DNA from: Clostridiaceae bacterium
GTDB taxonomy: Bacteria > Bacillota_A > Clostridia > Clostridiales > Clostridiaceae
Length of the DNA: 64,000 bases
Assembly: GCA_029256485.1 (NCBI GenBank)
Contig: JAQSXU010000002.1
Location: 173,417 to 237,416, forward strand
Reading direction: 5' to 3'
Shown: piece after piece, positions 1 to 9,215 of the stretch
Numbering within the stretch: position 1 is the first letter of the stretch
Layout: each line of letters starts with the position of its first letter
Notes under the pieces: model-generated
Told to the model about the DNA's origin: nothing
Seen by the model: the letters and a program-made list of their open reading frames with translations, nothing else
Database searches by the model: none
Program-made: the position numbers and the translations under genes

Positions 1-729
1 ATTGAACTCAATGAAATTTCCAAAAGCTACAATGGTAAATATAAAGCAGTGGACAATTTAACTTTAACTATAAATTCAGGAGAAATATTTGGATTTTTAG
101 GACCAAATGGCGCCGGGAAAAGCACAACTATTAAGATGATAACAGGTATTATTAAACCTGACAAAGGCTCTATTAAAGTAAATGGAATAGACATATTAAA
201 GAATCCCATTGAGGCAAAACAGCAAATAGGTTATGTGCCTGACAGCCCAGATATGTTCTTGAGATTAAAGGGAATAGAGTATTTAAATTTTATGTCTGAC
301 ATTTATGATATACCAACAGATATTAGACAGGAAAGAATAAATAAGTTGAGCAGAGAATTTGATATGGAGTCTGCCATTGCAGATAAGATTGGCAGCTACT
401 CCCATGGAATGCGTCAGAAGATAATAGTAATGGGTGTATTGGTTCACGATCCCTCTATTTGGATATTAGATGAGCCTATGACAGGTCTTGACCCAAAATC
501 ATCTTATGTTTTGAAAGAAATGATGAGAAATCATGCTGACAGTGGAAAAACTGTATTCTTTTCTACTCACGTGCTGGAAGTTGCTGAAAAATTATGTGAC
601 AGAGTTGCCATTATAAATAGAGGAAAAATTTTATTTTGTGGTTCAATAAATGAAATGAAAAATAATCTTAAAGAGGATGAATCCCTTGAAAAAATGTTTT
701 TGGAATTGGTGGAAGATGAAAATGAATAA
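1..729 (+). CDS. ABC transporter ATP-binding protein (5' end outside window)
   Basis: ATPase subunit of an ABC-2 type exporter. The frame is open to base 1, so the start lies upstream of the window; the GTG at 49 is internal. Walker A GPNGAGKST lies at bases 100-126, the signature is YSHGMRQK, and Walker B is IWILDEP followed by the H-loop STH. The order and spacing are those of the CcmA/drug and bacteriocin exporter group. Its stop overlaps the start of the membrane subunit by 8 bases, so the two are translationally coupled. The exported substrate cannot be read from the sequence. Confidence 0.93.
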   Translation: MELNEISKSYNGKYKAVDNLTLTINSGEIFGFLGPNGAGKSTTIKMITGIIKPDKGSIKVNGIDILKNPIEAKQQIGYVPDSPDMFLRLKGIEYLNFMSDIYDIPTDIRQERINKLSREFDMESAIADKIGSYSHGMRQKIIVMGVLVHDPSIWILDEPMTGLDPKSSYVLKEMMRNHADSGKTVFFSTHVLEVAEKLCDRVAIINRGKILFCGSINEMKNNLKEDESLEKMFLELVEDENE

Positions 730-2377
730 ATTTTTTATTTTAACTAAGTTCTTATTAAAAGGATATTATGGGAGTTTTTCATCAGGTAAGAAAAAACACA
801 GCCTGGGTTATCTATTATTACAGTTTGCTGTTTTAATAATGTTTGGATTTTTTTCATGGATAATAAATTCCACTTTATTCAATGGTTTATATCTATATGG
901 TATGACGAAAATGCTGGCTGGCATAAATTACTCACTGGTGAGCTTTATAATATTCTTCTTCGGCATCTTTTATGTTATGAATATATTTTATTTTTCAAGG
1001 GATATAGATTATCTGCTTCCCCTTCCTGTAACTGGTGAAACAATAGTAATGAGTAAATTTACTGTTACAATGATTTATGAGTATTTAATAGTTGGTGTTA
1101 TTTTAATTCCTTTTACTGTTATTTATGGAGTTGGATCTGGTTGCGGTTTAATATATTGGATTTACAGTATAATAGGAATGCTGCTTCTTCCAGTGTTCCC
1201 TATAGCTCTTGCATTACTTTTGAGCATTATTATCATGCCATTTGTTAATATGTCAAAAAGCAAAGATATGTTTAAAACCATTGCAGGAGTTATTGGTATT
1301 TTTTTTGCATTAGGTTTTAACTTATTCATGCAAAAAACAGCAACTAGCTTTGAAAATTCAAAACAATTAGTTTATACTGCCTCAAAGATATCAAACACCT
1401 CAAATTCCCTATTTCCAGGCAGTGGCTTAATATCTAATTCACTGGTTAATTATAATTCAATTAATGGCTTACTGGAATTTATTTTGTTTATATTAGTAAC
1501 AGCAATAACTCTTGTGCTAACTTATTATCTAGGAAAAATGCTGTATTTAAAAGGTGTTGTTGGTCTTTCAGAATCATCATCAAGAAGAAAGAAAATAGGC
1601 AAAAGCCAATTTACTAAAACTGTAGTTAAGAGTTCTGCTGTAAAGACATACTTTCTAAAAGAAATTAAAATTCTATTTAGAACTCCACCATACTTTATAA
1701 ACTGTATTCTGCCTAATTTTTTGTGGCCGATTTTTATTATAATTCCTTTTATTGCTAATAAAAGTAACAGTGCCAGTGAAGATCAGCTCAGGTTTTTATT
1801 TGAACTGATTAGAAACAACTCATATTCGGGAAAAACCTTAGCGTTTTCTGCAGCAGCCGGAATATTTTTTGGAGCTGCTAATTGTATAACACCTACTGCT
1901 ATATCCAGAGAAGGCACAGATATATTTTTTATGAAGTATATACCTCTCAGCTATACTAAACAACTGCTTGCTAAAGTCATTTCTGGAATATTAGTGAGTT
2001 TTATAGGGCTGACTCTAATGCTTGTTTTGAGTATAGTACTATTTAGACTTTCACCATTAATGATATTATTTATGATTTTCATTATGATTTCCTCAGTGAT
2101 CTTTACAAATATTGCTGGTATAATTCTCGATTTGTATTTTCCTAAACTCAACTGGGATAACGAACAGAAAGCTGTAAAGCAAAACTTTAATACTGTTATT
2201 TGTATTTTTGGCGGTTTTATCATGGCTGGTTTAATTATTTTTCTTAGTTTCAAGTTTAATTTATCAGTCCCTGTGGCTTTTATAACTCTTATGGCGGTGT
2301 TCATTACTGCTGACTTTGCATTGTATAAGCTTTTAGGAATAATTGGCGAGAAGAGATTATCTGAATTAGAAAAATAA
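722..2377 (+). CDS. ABC-2 type exporter membrane subunit
   Basis: A membrane protein of about 551 residues with roughly twelve hydrophobic segments, including an N-terminal cluster, a block near residues 60-220 and a C-terminal block from about residue 330. It would be the permease partner of the preceding ATPase. The frame extends upstream to 677, but the ATG at 722 overlaps the ATPase stop as ATGAATAA and gives the natural start MNKFFILTKF. It resembles the large putative ABC exporters of clostridia; no substrate-defining motif is visible. Confidence 0.85.
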   Translation: MNKFFILTKFLLKGYYGSFSSGKKKHSLGYLLLQFAVLIMFGFFSWIINSTLFNGLYLYGMTKMLAGINYSLVSFIIFFFGIFYVMNIFYFSRDIDYLLPLPVTGETIVMSKFTVTMIYEYLIVGVILIPFTVIYGVGSGCGLIYWIYSIIGMLLLPVFPIALALLLSIIIMPFVNMSKSKDMFKTIAGVIGIFFALGFNLFMQKTATSFENSKQLVYTASKISNTSNSLFPGSGLISNSLVNYNSINGLLEFILFILVTAITLVLTYYLGKMLYLKGVVGLSESSSRRKKIGKSQFTKTVVKSSAVKTYFLKEIKILFRTPPYFINCILPNFLWPIFIIIPFIANKSNSASEDQLRFLFELIRNNSYSGKTLAFSAAAGIFFGAANCITPTAISREGTDIFFMKYIPLSYTKQLLAKVISGILVSFIGLTLMLVLSIVLFRLSPLMILFMIFIMISSVIFTNIAGIILDLYFPKLNWDNEQKAVKQNFNTVICIFGGFIMAGLIIFLSFKFNLSVPVAFITLMAVFITADFALYKLLGIIGEKRLSELEK

Positions 2378-2396
2378 ACTTAAAGGAGTGTTAATT

Positions 2397-2912
2397 ATGT
2401 TATCAAACAAAAAAGTTGTAACCTTTATCTATGATGGCTTTGAGGATCTAGAATTTTGGTATCCTGTTCTCAGATTAAAGGAAGAGGGTATTGATGTAGT
2501 TGTTGCAGGAGTAGAAGGTCAAAAGAATTATGTTGGCAAATATGGTGTACCAGCAGAATCAAACTGCAGCTTTTCAGATATAAATGCTGCTGACTATGAC
2601 GGCTTATTAATTCCAGGCGGCTGGGCACCTGATAAACTTAGAAGATTTCCCGAGGTGCTTAAAATTGTGAAAGATATGAATTCTGAAAATAAGGTTATAG
2701 GTCAAATATGCCATGCTGGCTGGGTTACAATTTCAGCTAAAATATTGGAAGGCAGGAAAGTCACAAGTACTCCTGGCATCAAGGATGATATGGAAAATGC
2801 AGGTGGAATTTGGTTAGATGAGCCTGTTGTAGTAGATGGGAATTTAGTTTCCAGCAGACGTCCTGGAGATCTGCCAATGTACATGGGAAAATATATAGAA
2901 TTATTAAAGTAA
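2397..2912 (+). CDS. DJ-1/PfpI family protein
   Basis: A 171-residue class I glutamine amidotransferase-like protein. The nucleophile elbow GQICHAGW puts the conserved Cys at about residue 105, and the family motif LIPGGWAPD lies near residue 71. Relatives include PfpI/YhbO proteases and deglycases; the exact activity is not settled by sequence. The start is the ATG at 2397, 8 bases after AGGAG; an in-frame GTG at 2388 lies inside the ribosome-binding site and is rejected. It follows the ABC permease by 19 bases and probably shares its transcript. Confidence 0.88.
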   Translation: MLSNKKVVTFIYDGFEDLEFWYPVLRLKEEGIDVVVAGVEGQKNYVGKYGVPAESNCSFSDINAADYDGLLIPGGWAPDKLRRFPEVLKIVKDMNSENKVIGQICHAGWVTISAKILEGRKVTSTPGIKDDMENAGGIWLDEPVVVDGNLVSSRRPGDLPMYMGKYIELLK

Positions 2913-2917
2913 AAGCA

Positions 2918-2949
2918 AATTAAGGGAATGCAGCTGCATTCCCTTAATT
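2918..2949. terminator. bidirectional terminator, perfect 32-bp palindrome
   Basis: Both halves match exactly around the central AGCT (arms AATTAAGGGAATGCAG and its complement). It lies between the convergent PfpI gene (stop 2912) and the small minus-strand gene (stop 2951). The minus-strand side is followed by a T-rich tract, so it can end both transcripts. Confidence 0.75.
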
Positions 2950-2950
2950 A

Positions 2951-3109
2951 TTACTTGTCAAATAATCCTCCGGATTTTTTAGAGCTCCTGCTTGCTTTTT
3001 TTTGCTGGCCTATGGTTTTTTCAGCTCTTCCGCTTCCACTTTGCATTGAACTTTTCTTTTTCTTTTCTTCAATTAGTTTTTTCATCATTTCTATATTTTT
3101 ATTATTCAT
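2951..3109 (-). CDS. small basic protein downstream of sbcC
   Basis: A 52-codon gene. GAGGAG lies 7 bases before its ATG. The protein starts MNNKNIEMMKKLIEEKKKK, is Lys/Ser/Gln-rich, and ends SGGLFDK. It follows the sbcC stop by 25 bases, so it looks like the last gene of the DUF3810-sbcD-sbcC operon, and the palindromic terminator begins 2 bases after its stop. No recognised domain. The charged N-terminal helix and a GGLF-type tail suggest a nucleic-acid or protein-binding peptide, but this is only inference. The start, RBS and terminator make it a credible gene. Confidence 0.7.
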   Translation of the reverse strand: MNNKNIEMMKKLIEEKKKKSSMQSGSGRAEKTIGQQKKASRSSKKSGGLFDK

Positions 3110-3134
3110 TTTATTTCTCCTCATTTTAATTTAT

Positions 3135-6100
3135 TTAACTGTTTTCTATTACTATTTTACTGCCCTCCACGGCAGATGATGACTTTACCAGTATTTTAAT
3201 AGGTACTCTGTCCCTAAGTTCTTTCACATGACTTATTATACCTACACTTAACTTTTCGCTGCGAAGCTTTTCCAAAGAATCCATAACCGTATCCAACAAT
3301 TCATCATCTAAAGTACCAAACCCTTCGTCCAGAAAGAAAAATTCAAGTGGGGCAGATCCTTTTAATTGAATGTGAGATGAAAGTGCCAGTGCTAAAGATA
3401 GGGATGTTAAAAATAACTCACCTCCAGATAAAGAATTTGTAGAGCGAAGTAATCCTCCACTGGAATTATCCTTAATATAAAATTCTCCATGTTCATTAAG
3501 CTTAAGTTCAAATTTTTCCTTTGTGTTGTTTAAAAGTCTCCTTGATGCCTCTGCAGTTACATATTTCAGCTGTCCATGAGCAACAAATTCCACAAACTTA
3601 TTCCCTTTAAATATTTTTTCTAATTCATCTAACAGGCTCTTTTTGTGGTTGTACTTTTCTTTTTCTATTAAAATGAGCTTCAGCTTTTCTACAAGGACTT
3701 TCATTTTTGAAATTTCACTTTTTTTGGCTGCAATGAGTCCTATGTTCTCTTCTAAAAGTTTATTAACTCTATCAGTATTTATTTGTATTTCATCCCATTG
3801 AACCTTTTCCACTTTTTCTCCATTTAGCTTCTTTTTTATTTCTTCAATATTATTTAATATTTTAACATATTCATCATCATATTTTTTTATTTCAAGCTTT
3901 AAAGCATCTATATCACCTTTGCTTAAATATGATACTAGAACATCTTCCTTTGAATTAAATGAATTCTCCTGAAGCTTTAAACTTAACTCTCCTTTTAATT
4001 TTTCCATATCGTTTAAAAGATTGTCCCTAAATCTAATAAGAGTATTTATATTCTTTTCAATATCATTTTTTTTATTAGTATGACTTTCAAGATGATCTTT
4101 TAACTTTTTTTCGGTACCAATTATTAAAATAATTTTACTTTTTATTTCCTCTATATACAATTCAGGATTCCTATCTTCAGAAAGTATTTTAATATCATTT
4201 TTAAGCTTTTCTATAAATTGTCCCTTTTGTTTTCCACTTTCCAATATGATAGATAGTTCATTAGCTTTAACCTGAAGCCTTTGATTTTCAGTCTTAATCT
4301 TTTTTTCAATATGCTCCTGTGAATTTCTGGCTTCCTTTAATTCTCTTTCTAGTATATCTCTTTTTTTATCATTTTCAATTATATCTGCATATCTATGCTC
4401 AACATCATCTATTCCTAGTTCATTTTTAATTATTGCTATTTTTTTATTAAACTGAGATAAATCGATATTTTTATTTTCAATATCACTGGTGTACTTTTCA
4501 GTAAGAGCAATCCCTTTTTTTATGGCTTCTTCAAATTTTACCTTTTGAATTTCTATTAATGATTTTTTCTTTTCCAGTTCACTTAATTTGTTTATAAGTT
4601 CATCTTTACTTATATTCCATTTATCTAAGCTGATTTTTAGTTGAATATATTCATTTTTTATTTTCCCAAAAATTAATTCTTCTTCAGAAATATTAACATT
4701 TTTTAATTTTTCATCTAAATCTTTTAAATTTGACCTAACAGAATTAAAAGTAACTTCTGTTTGTGAAAATTCTGTATCTAATGCCCTTATTTCTTTATCT
4801 GTATTTTCATACTGCTGTTCCAGGGTGCTTATTATAACATTTTTTTCTTCAATTACTTTTCCATTAACAAGCTCAGCTAATTTGACTTTATGTACATTGC
4901 CGCATACCGGGCATGGCTCATCATCTTTTAATTTTGAAGCAATTATCCCTGCTAGATTATTTACATTAATATGTTCAAGTTCCTTTTTTTCTAAAATCAA
5001 TTTTTCAGATAAGCTTAATATTTCACTGTTTTTATTTTCCCTTTTTACTTTTAAATCTTCATACAGGGTTTTTAAAAGTGTATATTCTTTGTCCTTTTCC
5101 AATTTTAAAGTCAGTAGTTTTTTATTTTCTTCTAAGTTTTTTTCTAAATCATTACATTGATTTAATTTTTCAATTAATAAATTATTATCTCCAGGAAAAT
5201 TATTGTTTAAATCAGTAATTTCAATTTTTGTATTGTCAATTTCATTTTCTATTTGATTAAAATTTTGTTCCAGCTCTTTTAGTACTTTCCTATCATTATT
5301 TATTTCTTCATTTTGTTTTTCATTGTCATTTACTAGCTTTTTTATTTCAAAATTAAAATTTTTTATACTTTTTTCAACATCTAGAGCTTTAATAGTTTTT
5401 TCTCTTTCCGCTGGGGATAAAAATATCTTTTCAATTTCATTTTCCTTTATGCTTATTGTATTTTTATACTGATTTAACTTTTCTTCCTGAGACTTGATGC
5501 TGCTTTCTATGCTCTTTCTTTCACTGTCACCCAGTGAATATCTTTCCCTTAATACATTAATTTCAGTATCATATTGTTTTAATTGCTGTACTAGTTTTAT
5601 TGCCTGTGATACATTGGCCTCTTTTTTATTTAATTCGGGAAGCTCCTTTTCTTTTAGCAAAAAAGCTTTTTCATAGTCATTCTTTATATTTACTATTAAT
5701 GATTTTATGTAAGTATAATCATTATTTTCTTTAGTTAAGCTTTCTATAACATTATTAAGATCCTTATCAGCTGACTGAAGCCTATCAATGTATGGCTTCA
5801 CTAATAATGCCCTCTCCCCTTCTTTCATCAGCTTTTTCTTTTCATCTATGAAAATCTTACTTTCATCATACTTATTTTTCTCAATTATCTTGCTGTTAAG
5901 GTCATTTTGGAGTGTCCAAATATTTTTATATTTATCAAAAATATTATCTGCTGCTATCTTCTCCTTTCTTAACTCCGCAACCTTATTTACCAAGATGTTG
6001 TACTCATTGCTTATTTCTTTTAATTTATCTTCATTTACATCTTTATAGTAGTTTAACTCTCCATCTATTCTAATTAGCTCAGTGTTATTTTTTTGAGATT

Positions 6101-6662
6101 CCTTTTTAAGCTTATCGGTTAGAGCACTGCCATAGCTTCTTAAAGCAAACAGCCTTTCCAGCATTTCACTTCTTTCCTTGGGAGTTGTCTTTAGAAATTC
6201 ACTAAATCTTCCCTGTGGAAGAACTACAGCCCTTGTAAAATCGGTATGTTTTAATCCTATAATCTCTAATATTTTTTTATCTACATTGGATTTTCCGTCA
6301 CTGAGTATTTCTAAATTTTCCCCTTTGACCTCATACAATTTGGCAATTGTACTTTTGTATCCTCCATCTTTATCTCGTTTAGTTACTCTGTGAATGTGGT
6401 AGATTTTCCTCTGGTCACCAGCTCCAATTTCAAATGTATATTTAATTACAGCTTTATCCTGATTTAAATTTATAAAACCTCCCAGATCGCGGTCTATTTT
6501 CCCATATAGAGCATATATAATGGCATCAAGAATAGATGACTTACCACTGCCGGTTTTCCCAAAAATACCAAAGAAACCTTTATCAGTCAGCTTTTTAAAA
6601 TTAATTATCTGTTTCTCTCTAAAGCTATTAAAGCCCTCAATTTCAAGGCATATAGGTTTCAT
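3135..6662 (-). CDS. sbcC: SbcC exonuclease ATPase subunit
   Basis: A 1175-residue SMC-like ATPase, the Rad50 homologue of the SbcCD double-strand-break nuclease that cuts hairpins and blocked ends. Walker A GKTGSGKS is at residues 35-42. Two long Lys/Glu-rich coiled coils flank a zinc hook CPVC at residues 584-587. The ABC signature SLSGGE lies near residue 1080, followed by Walker B FFFLDEGFGTLD near 1105. Length is normal for the family. Its ATG overlaps the sbcD stop as TAATG, so translation is coupled to the nuclease subunit. Confidence 0.97.
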   Translation of the reverse strand: MKPICLEIEGFNSFREKQIINFKKLTDKGFFGIFGKTGSGKSSILDAIIYALYGKIDRDLGGFINLNQDKAVIKYTFEIGAGDQRKIYHIHRVTKRDKDGGYKSTIAKLYEVKGENLEILSDGKSNVDKKILEIIGLKHTDFTRAVVLPQGRFSEFLKTTPKERSEMLERLFALRSYGSALTDKLKKESQKNNTELIRIDGELNYYKDVNEDKLKEISNEYNILVNKVAELRKEKIAADNIFDKYKNIWTLQNDLNSKIIEKNKYDESKIFIDEKKKLMKEGERALLVKPYIDRLQSADKDLNNVIESLTKENNDYTYIKSLIVNIKNDYEKAFLLKEKELPELNKKEANVSQAIKLVQQLKQYDTEINVLRERYSLGDSERKSIESSIKSQEEKLNQYKNTISIKENEIEKIFLSPAEREKTIKALDVEKSIKNFNFEIKKLVNDNEKQNEEINNDRKVLKELEQNFNQIENEIDNTKIEITDLNNNFPGDNNLLIEKLNQCNDLEKNLEENKKLLTLKLEKDKEYTLLKTLYEDLKVKRENKNSEILSLSEKLILEKKELEHINVNNLAGIIASKLKDDEPCPVCGNVHKVKLAELVNGKVIEEKNVIISTLEQQYENTDKEIRALDTEFSQTEVTFNSVRSNLKDLDEKLKNVNISEEELIFGKIKNEYIQLKISLDKWNISKDELINKLSELEKKKSLIEIQKVKFEEAIKKGIALTEKYTSDIENKNIDLSQFNKKIAIIKNELGIDDVEHRYADIIENDKKRDILERELKEARNSQEHIEKKIKTENQRLQVKANELSIILESGKQKGQFIEKLKNDIKILSEDRNPELYIEEIKSKIILIIGTEKKLKDHLESHTNKKNDIEKNINTLIRFRDNLLNDMEKLKGELSLKLQENSFNSKEDVLVSYLSKGDIDALKLEIKKYDDEYVKILNNIEEIKKKLNGEKVEKVQWDEIQINTDRVNKLLEENIGLIAAKKSEISKMKVLVEKLKLILIEKEKYNHKKSLLDELEKIFKGNKFVEFVAHGQLKYVTAEASRRLLNNTKEKFELKLNEHGEFYIKDNSSGGLLRSTNSLSGGELFLTSLSLALALSSHIQLKGSAPLEFFFLDEGFGTLDDELLDTVMDSLEKLRSEKLSVGIISHVKELRDRVPIKILVKSSSAVEGSKIVIENS

Positions 6663-7867
6663 TACAATTCCTCCTCATCCACCAGGCTTAAAAAAAGTTC
6701 TACAAGCTCCTGTGTTGGCTCTACTTCATTTCTCCACAAATAAAACTTTCTGAAAACTTCTTCCATACTCTTTTCTGTGAGATTTTCATAAATTTCATTA
6801 TCACTATCAGTGCCTTTAAGGTTAGGCTTTATTTCTATGATGTCCGGTCTATAATCTTTCATTTCTTTAATCTCCTGCTGAGAAATAATTCTATCACAAT
6901 CAATCTCAAGATAAACCCATATATTTCTTTTGCCGTCATTCCTACATCTATCTATTGCATCATCTATACTTTTGCATTTCCATACTTCAATGGGCTTATA
7001 ATCCGTTAAATATATTCTTTCTGGAGCCGCCTGCTGCTCAGGCTTTAAATCAATAAAATATATGCAATTTTTATTGTTTTTTTCCTTTTTGCTGTATTTA
7101 ATAGGAGAACCACTATACACTATAGGTACTTTATTAATATTATAAACTTGATTTTTATGTAAATGCCCAAGAGCTATGTATTGAGCTTTTGAAGGAAGGT
7201 CTTTTAACTCTACAGCATAGCTTCCTCCCAACTGAATTGCTCTTTCAGAATCTGAAGTCTCTCCACCAGCTAAATAAAGATGTGAAACTGCTAGATTAAT
7301 CGTATCCTTTCGATATTTTTTTGAAAGTTCATTAAATATTTCTCCAATCCTATTAGTATAGCTTTTTTGAACTTCCGCTTCTTCACTTTCCTGAGATAGT
7401 ATTTCTCCTAATCTCTTCTCACTTGGGTAGGGAATTGTCAATATTACTGCACTTTCATTATTTATGCAGAGTTCTATGTATCCTTCTCCAGAATCTGCTA
7501 CCTGAAAGCTGCCAAACTTTCCAGTTTCAATGACACTCTTAGGAGTTCCTAAAATGATAATCCCCTGCTCCTTTGCAAGTGGAATAACTGCCTCCAATCT
7601 TTCGGGGCTGTCATGATTACCGGCTATTATTAAAATTGCACGGGTTCCATTATTTGAAATTCTTTTAATTCCATTATAAAAGAGCCACTCAGCCTTAGCA
7701 GATGGATTTCCAGAATCGTATATATCTCCAGCTATAATAACTAAGTCTGCATTTTTTTCTTCAACTTTTTGTACAAATTCATCTATAAATTGTTCCTGCT
7801 CTTCAAACCTGCTGTTACCTTCAAGAAGTTTACCTAAATGCCAATCTGATGTATGAATAATTTTCAA
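6662..7867 (-). CDS. sbcD: SbcD exonuclease nuclease subunit
   Basis: A 401-residue metallophosphoesterase, the Mre11-like nuclease partner of SbcC. The di-metal motifs are present: TSDWHLGK (Asp8, His10), AGDIYDSGN (Asp48), AGNHDS (Asn84, His85), a later SHLYLAGG and GHLHKNQ. The C-terminal part is the SbcC-binding region. It starts 36 bases after the DUF3810 gene and runs directly into sbcC, so one transcript serves the complex. Confidence 0.97.
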   Translation of the reverse strand: MKIIHTSDWHLGKLLEGNSRFEEQEQFIDEFVQKVEEKNADLVIIAGDIYDSGNPSAKAEWLFYNGIKRISNNGTRAILIIAGNHDSPERLEAVIPLAKEQGIIILGTPKSVIETGKFGSFQVADSGEGYIELCINNESAVILTIPYPSEKRLGEILSQESEEAEVQKSYTNRIGEIFNELSKKYRKDTINLAVSHLYLAGGETSDSERAIQLGGSYAVELKDLPSKAQYIALGHLHKNQVYNINKVPIVYSGSPIKYSKKEKNNKNCIYFIDLKPEQQAAPERIYLTDYKPIEVWKCKSIDDAIDRCRNDGKRNIWVYLEIDCDRIISQQEIKEMKDYRPDIIEIKPNLKGTDSDNEIYENLTEKSMEEVFRKFYLWRNEVEPTQELVELFLSLVDEEEL

Positions 7868-7903
7868 ACTATCACTACCTTTATATATTTATTTAGGAAA
7901 TAA

Positions 7904-8998
7904 CTATTTCAGCTTTTTCTCCTTATATTCTGCAATTAACAAATCCACCATTCGGCCATAACTTTGAACCCCGTCCTGCTGCCCGTTTGATTTAAGATAA
8001 TTATTATTTATAGTATCAGACACATTTTCAATGACACCATCATATCTACTCCAAAATTGGCTATCATTTTTTAAATCTCTAATCACTTTTGGTGAATATT
8101 CCTTTGTGAGTAGTTTGTATTGATTATAGTCCACCTTTCTAAGAGCATCCATAGAATAAATTAATCCCAGCATTACTCCTGAATATTGAAAATCAGTATA
8201 ATTACTTAATGTACAAGCAACATAGGCAATATAATTTGCCTCATCCTCTCTGGCAAATCCCCTTTGATGTGCCATTTCATGAGCGGCTGTACAGGGCAGC
8301 ATAAAATCATTAATGCTTATATTTACATTTGCCTCCCCTGTAAAAGGAAAATATACCCCTGTTATGCCTGTATAACACATTAATTTGGATAAAAAAACGG
8401 GTTTTGGATTGCCATAACTGCCCTTTAGTACGCTATACTTTTGAGAAGCAGTGTCATATGCATTAGGCTCCCTGTTAAAAACATCTTTGTATCCCCCAGG
8501 TATATACATTACTCCTTTGGAATCTTCCTTTAGGTTCTGTCTAAGAGTATTAGCTCTGTAAATAAGGTGTTCACATAAATCGGACAATTCCTTAGAGGAG
8601 GTGCCTTTTACTTCAAGTGATGCAGTTTCTGCAAAGGATAGTCTATTATAATTTATCCCCCATAAAGAAATAAATAAAAAGTATATCACTGAAATAATAC
8701 AAAGTGTTCTTGCTATGAAATTAAAGATTAATGACTTTTTATTTCTACTATTTTTCAAGCTTATAATAAACCTTGCAATATTGAATACAGCATAAATTAA
8801 AGCTGCTATTACAAATAATTCAGCTAATGAGAAAGAAAAAATTTCTGATATTCTGCTTAAGAATTGTCTTATTAATCTATTAAATCCATTGGAGTAATAC
8901 TTTTCAACAATTCCCGGAATTTTTGACGAAAAAATATTAATTATTACTGTAATTAACAGCATCCATACTCCGAACAATTTAAAAAATATTGATTTCAC
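7904..8998 (-). CDS. DUF3810 membrane protein with HExxH motif
   Basis: A 364-residue membrane protein with three N-terminal hydrophobic helices (about residues 8-25, 55-80 and 92-115) followed by an extracytoplasmic domain. That domain has HEMAH at residues 240-244 and a downstream RGFAREDEANYIAY, the zinc-peptidase-like signature of the DUF3810 family. Substrate unknown. It is the first gene of the operon leading into sbcDC and has its own promoter at 9034-9062. A functional link to DNA repair is not established. Confidence 0.85.
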   Translation of the reverse strand: MKSIFFKLFGVWMLLITVIINIFSSKIPGIVEKYYSNGFNRLIRQFLSRISEIFSFSLAELFVIAALIYAVFNIARFIISLKNSRNKKSLIFNFIARTLCIISVIYFLFISLWGINYNRLSFAETASLEVKGTSSKELSDLCEHLIYRANTLRQNLKEDSKGVMYIPGGYKDVFNREPNAYDTASQKYSVLKGSYGNPKPVFLSKLMCYTGITGVYFPFTGEANVNISINDFMLPCTAAHEMAHQRGFAREDEANYIAYVACTLSNYTDFQYSGVMLGLIYSMDALRKVDYNQYKLLTKEYSPKVIRDLKNDSQFWSRYDGVIENVSDTINNNYLKSNGQQDGVQSYGRMVDLLIAEYKEKKLK

Positions 8999-9033
8999 TT
9001 GTAAATCTCCTTATTTTAATCTTCATATTTTAT

Positions 9034-9062
9034 ATAATAATATAATTTACCCGTTTGGACAA
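9034..9062 (-). promoter_or_regulatory. promoter of the DUF3810-sbcDC operon
   Basis: On the minus strand TTGTCC (9062-9057), 17 bases, TATTAT (9039-9034). It lies 36 bases upstream of the DUF3810 start. A sigma-A type match by eye. Confidence 0.5.
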
Positions 9063-9215
9063 ATGATTTTAAGCAATGTTTAGTTATTTAAAAGCATTAA
9101 TTGCAATAAACTAAGCATATTTAACAACATATACTGCATTTTATTGTAATAAAATAATATTAGAAAATATTTAAAAAGAAATTATAAATTATAATCAATT
9201 TAGGAGGAATATTAA

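Noticed and set aside
2928..3179. Plus-strand ORF of 83 codons downstream of the PfpI gene
   Set aside because: It begins inside the perfect terminator palindrome, has no RBS, and is antisense to the small sbcC-associated gene, which has a strong RBS.
4825..6393. Plus-strand ORFs inside sbcC
   Set aside because: Antisense shadows of a Lys/Glu-rich coiled-coil gene; no ribosome-binding sites and no recognisable domains.
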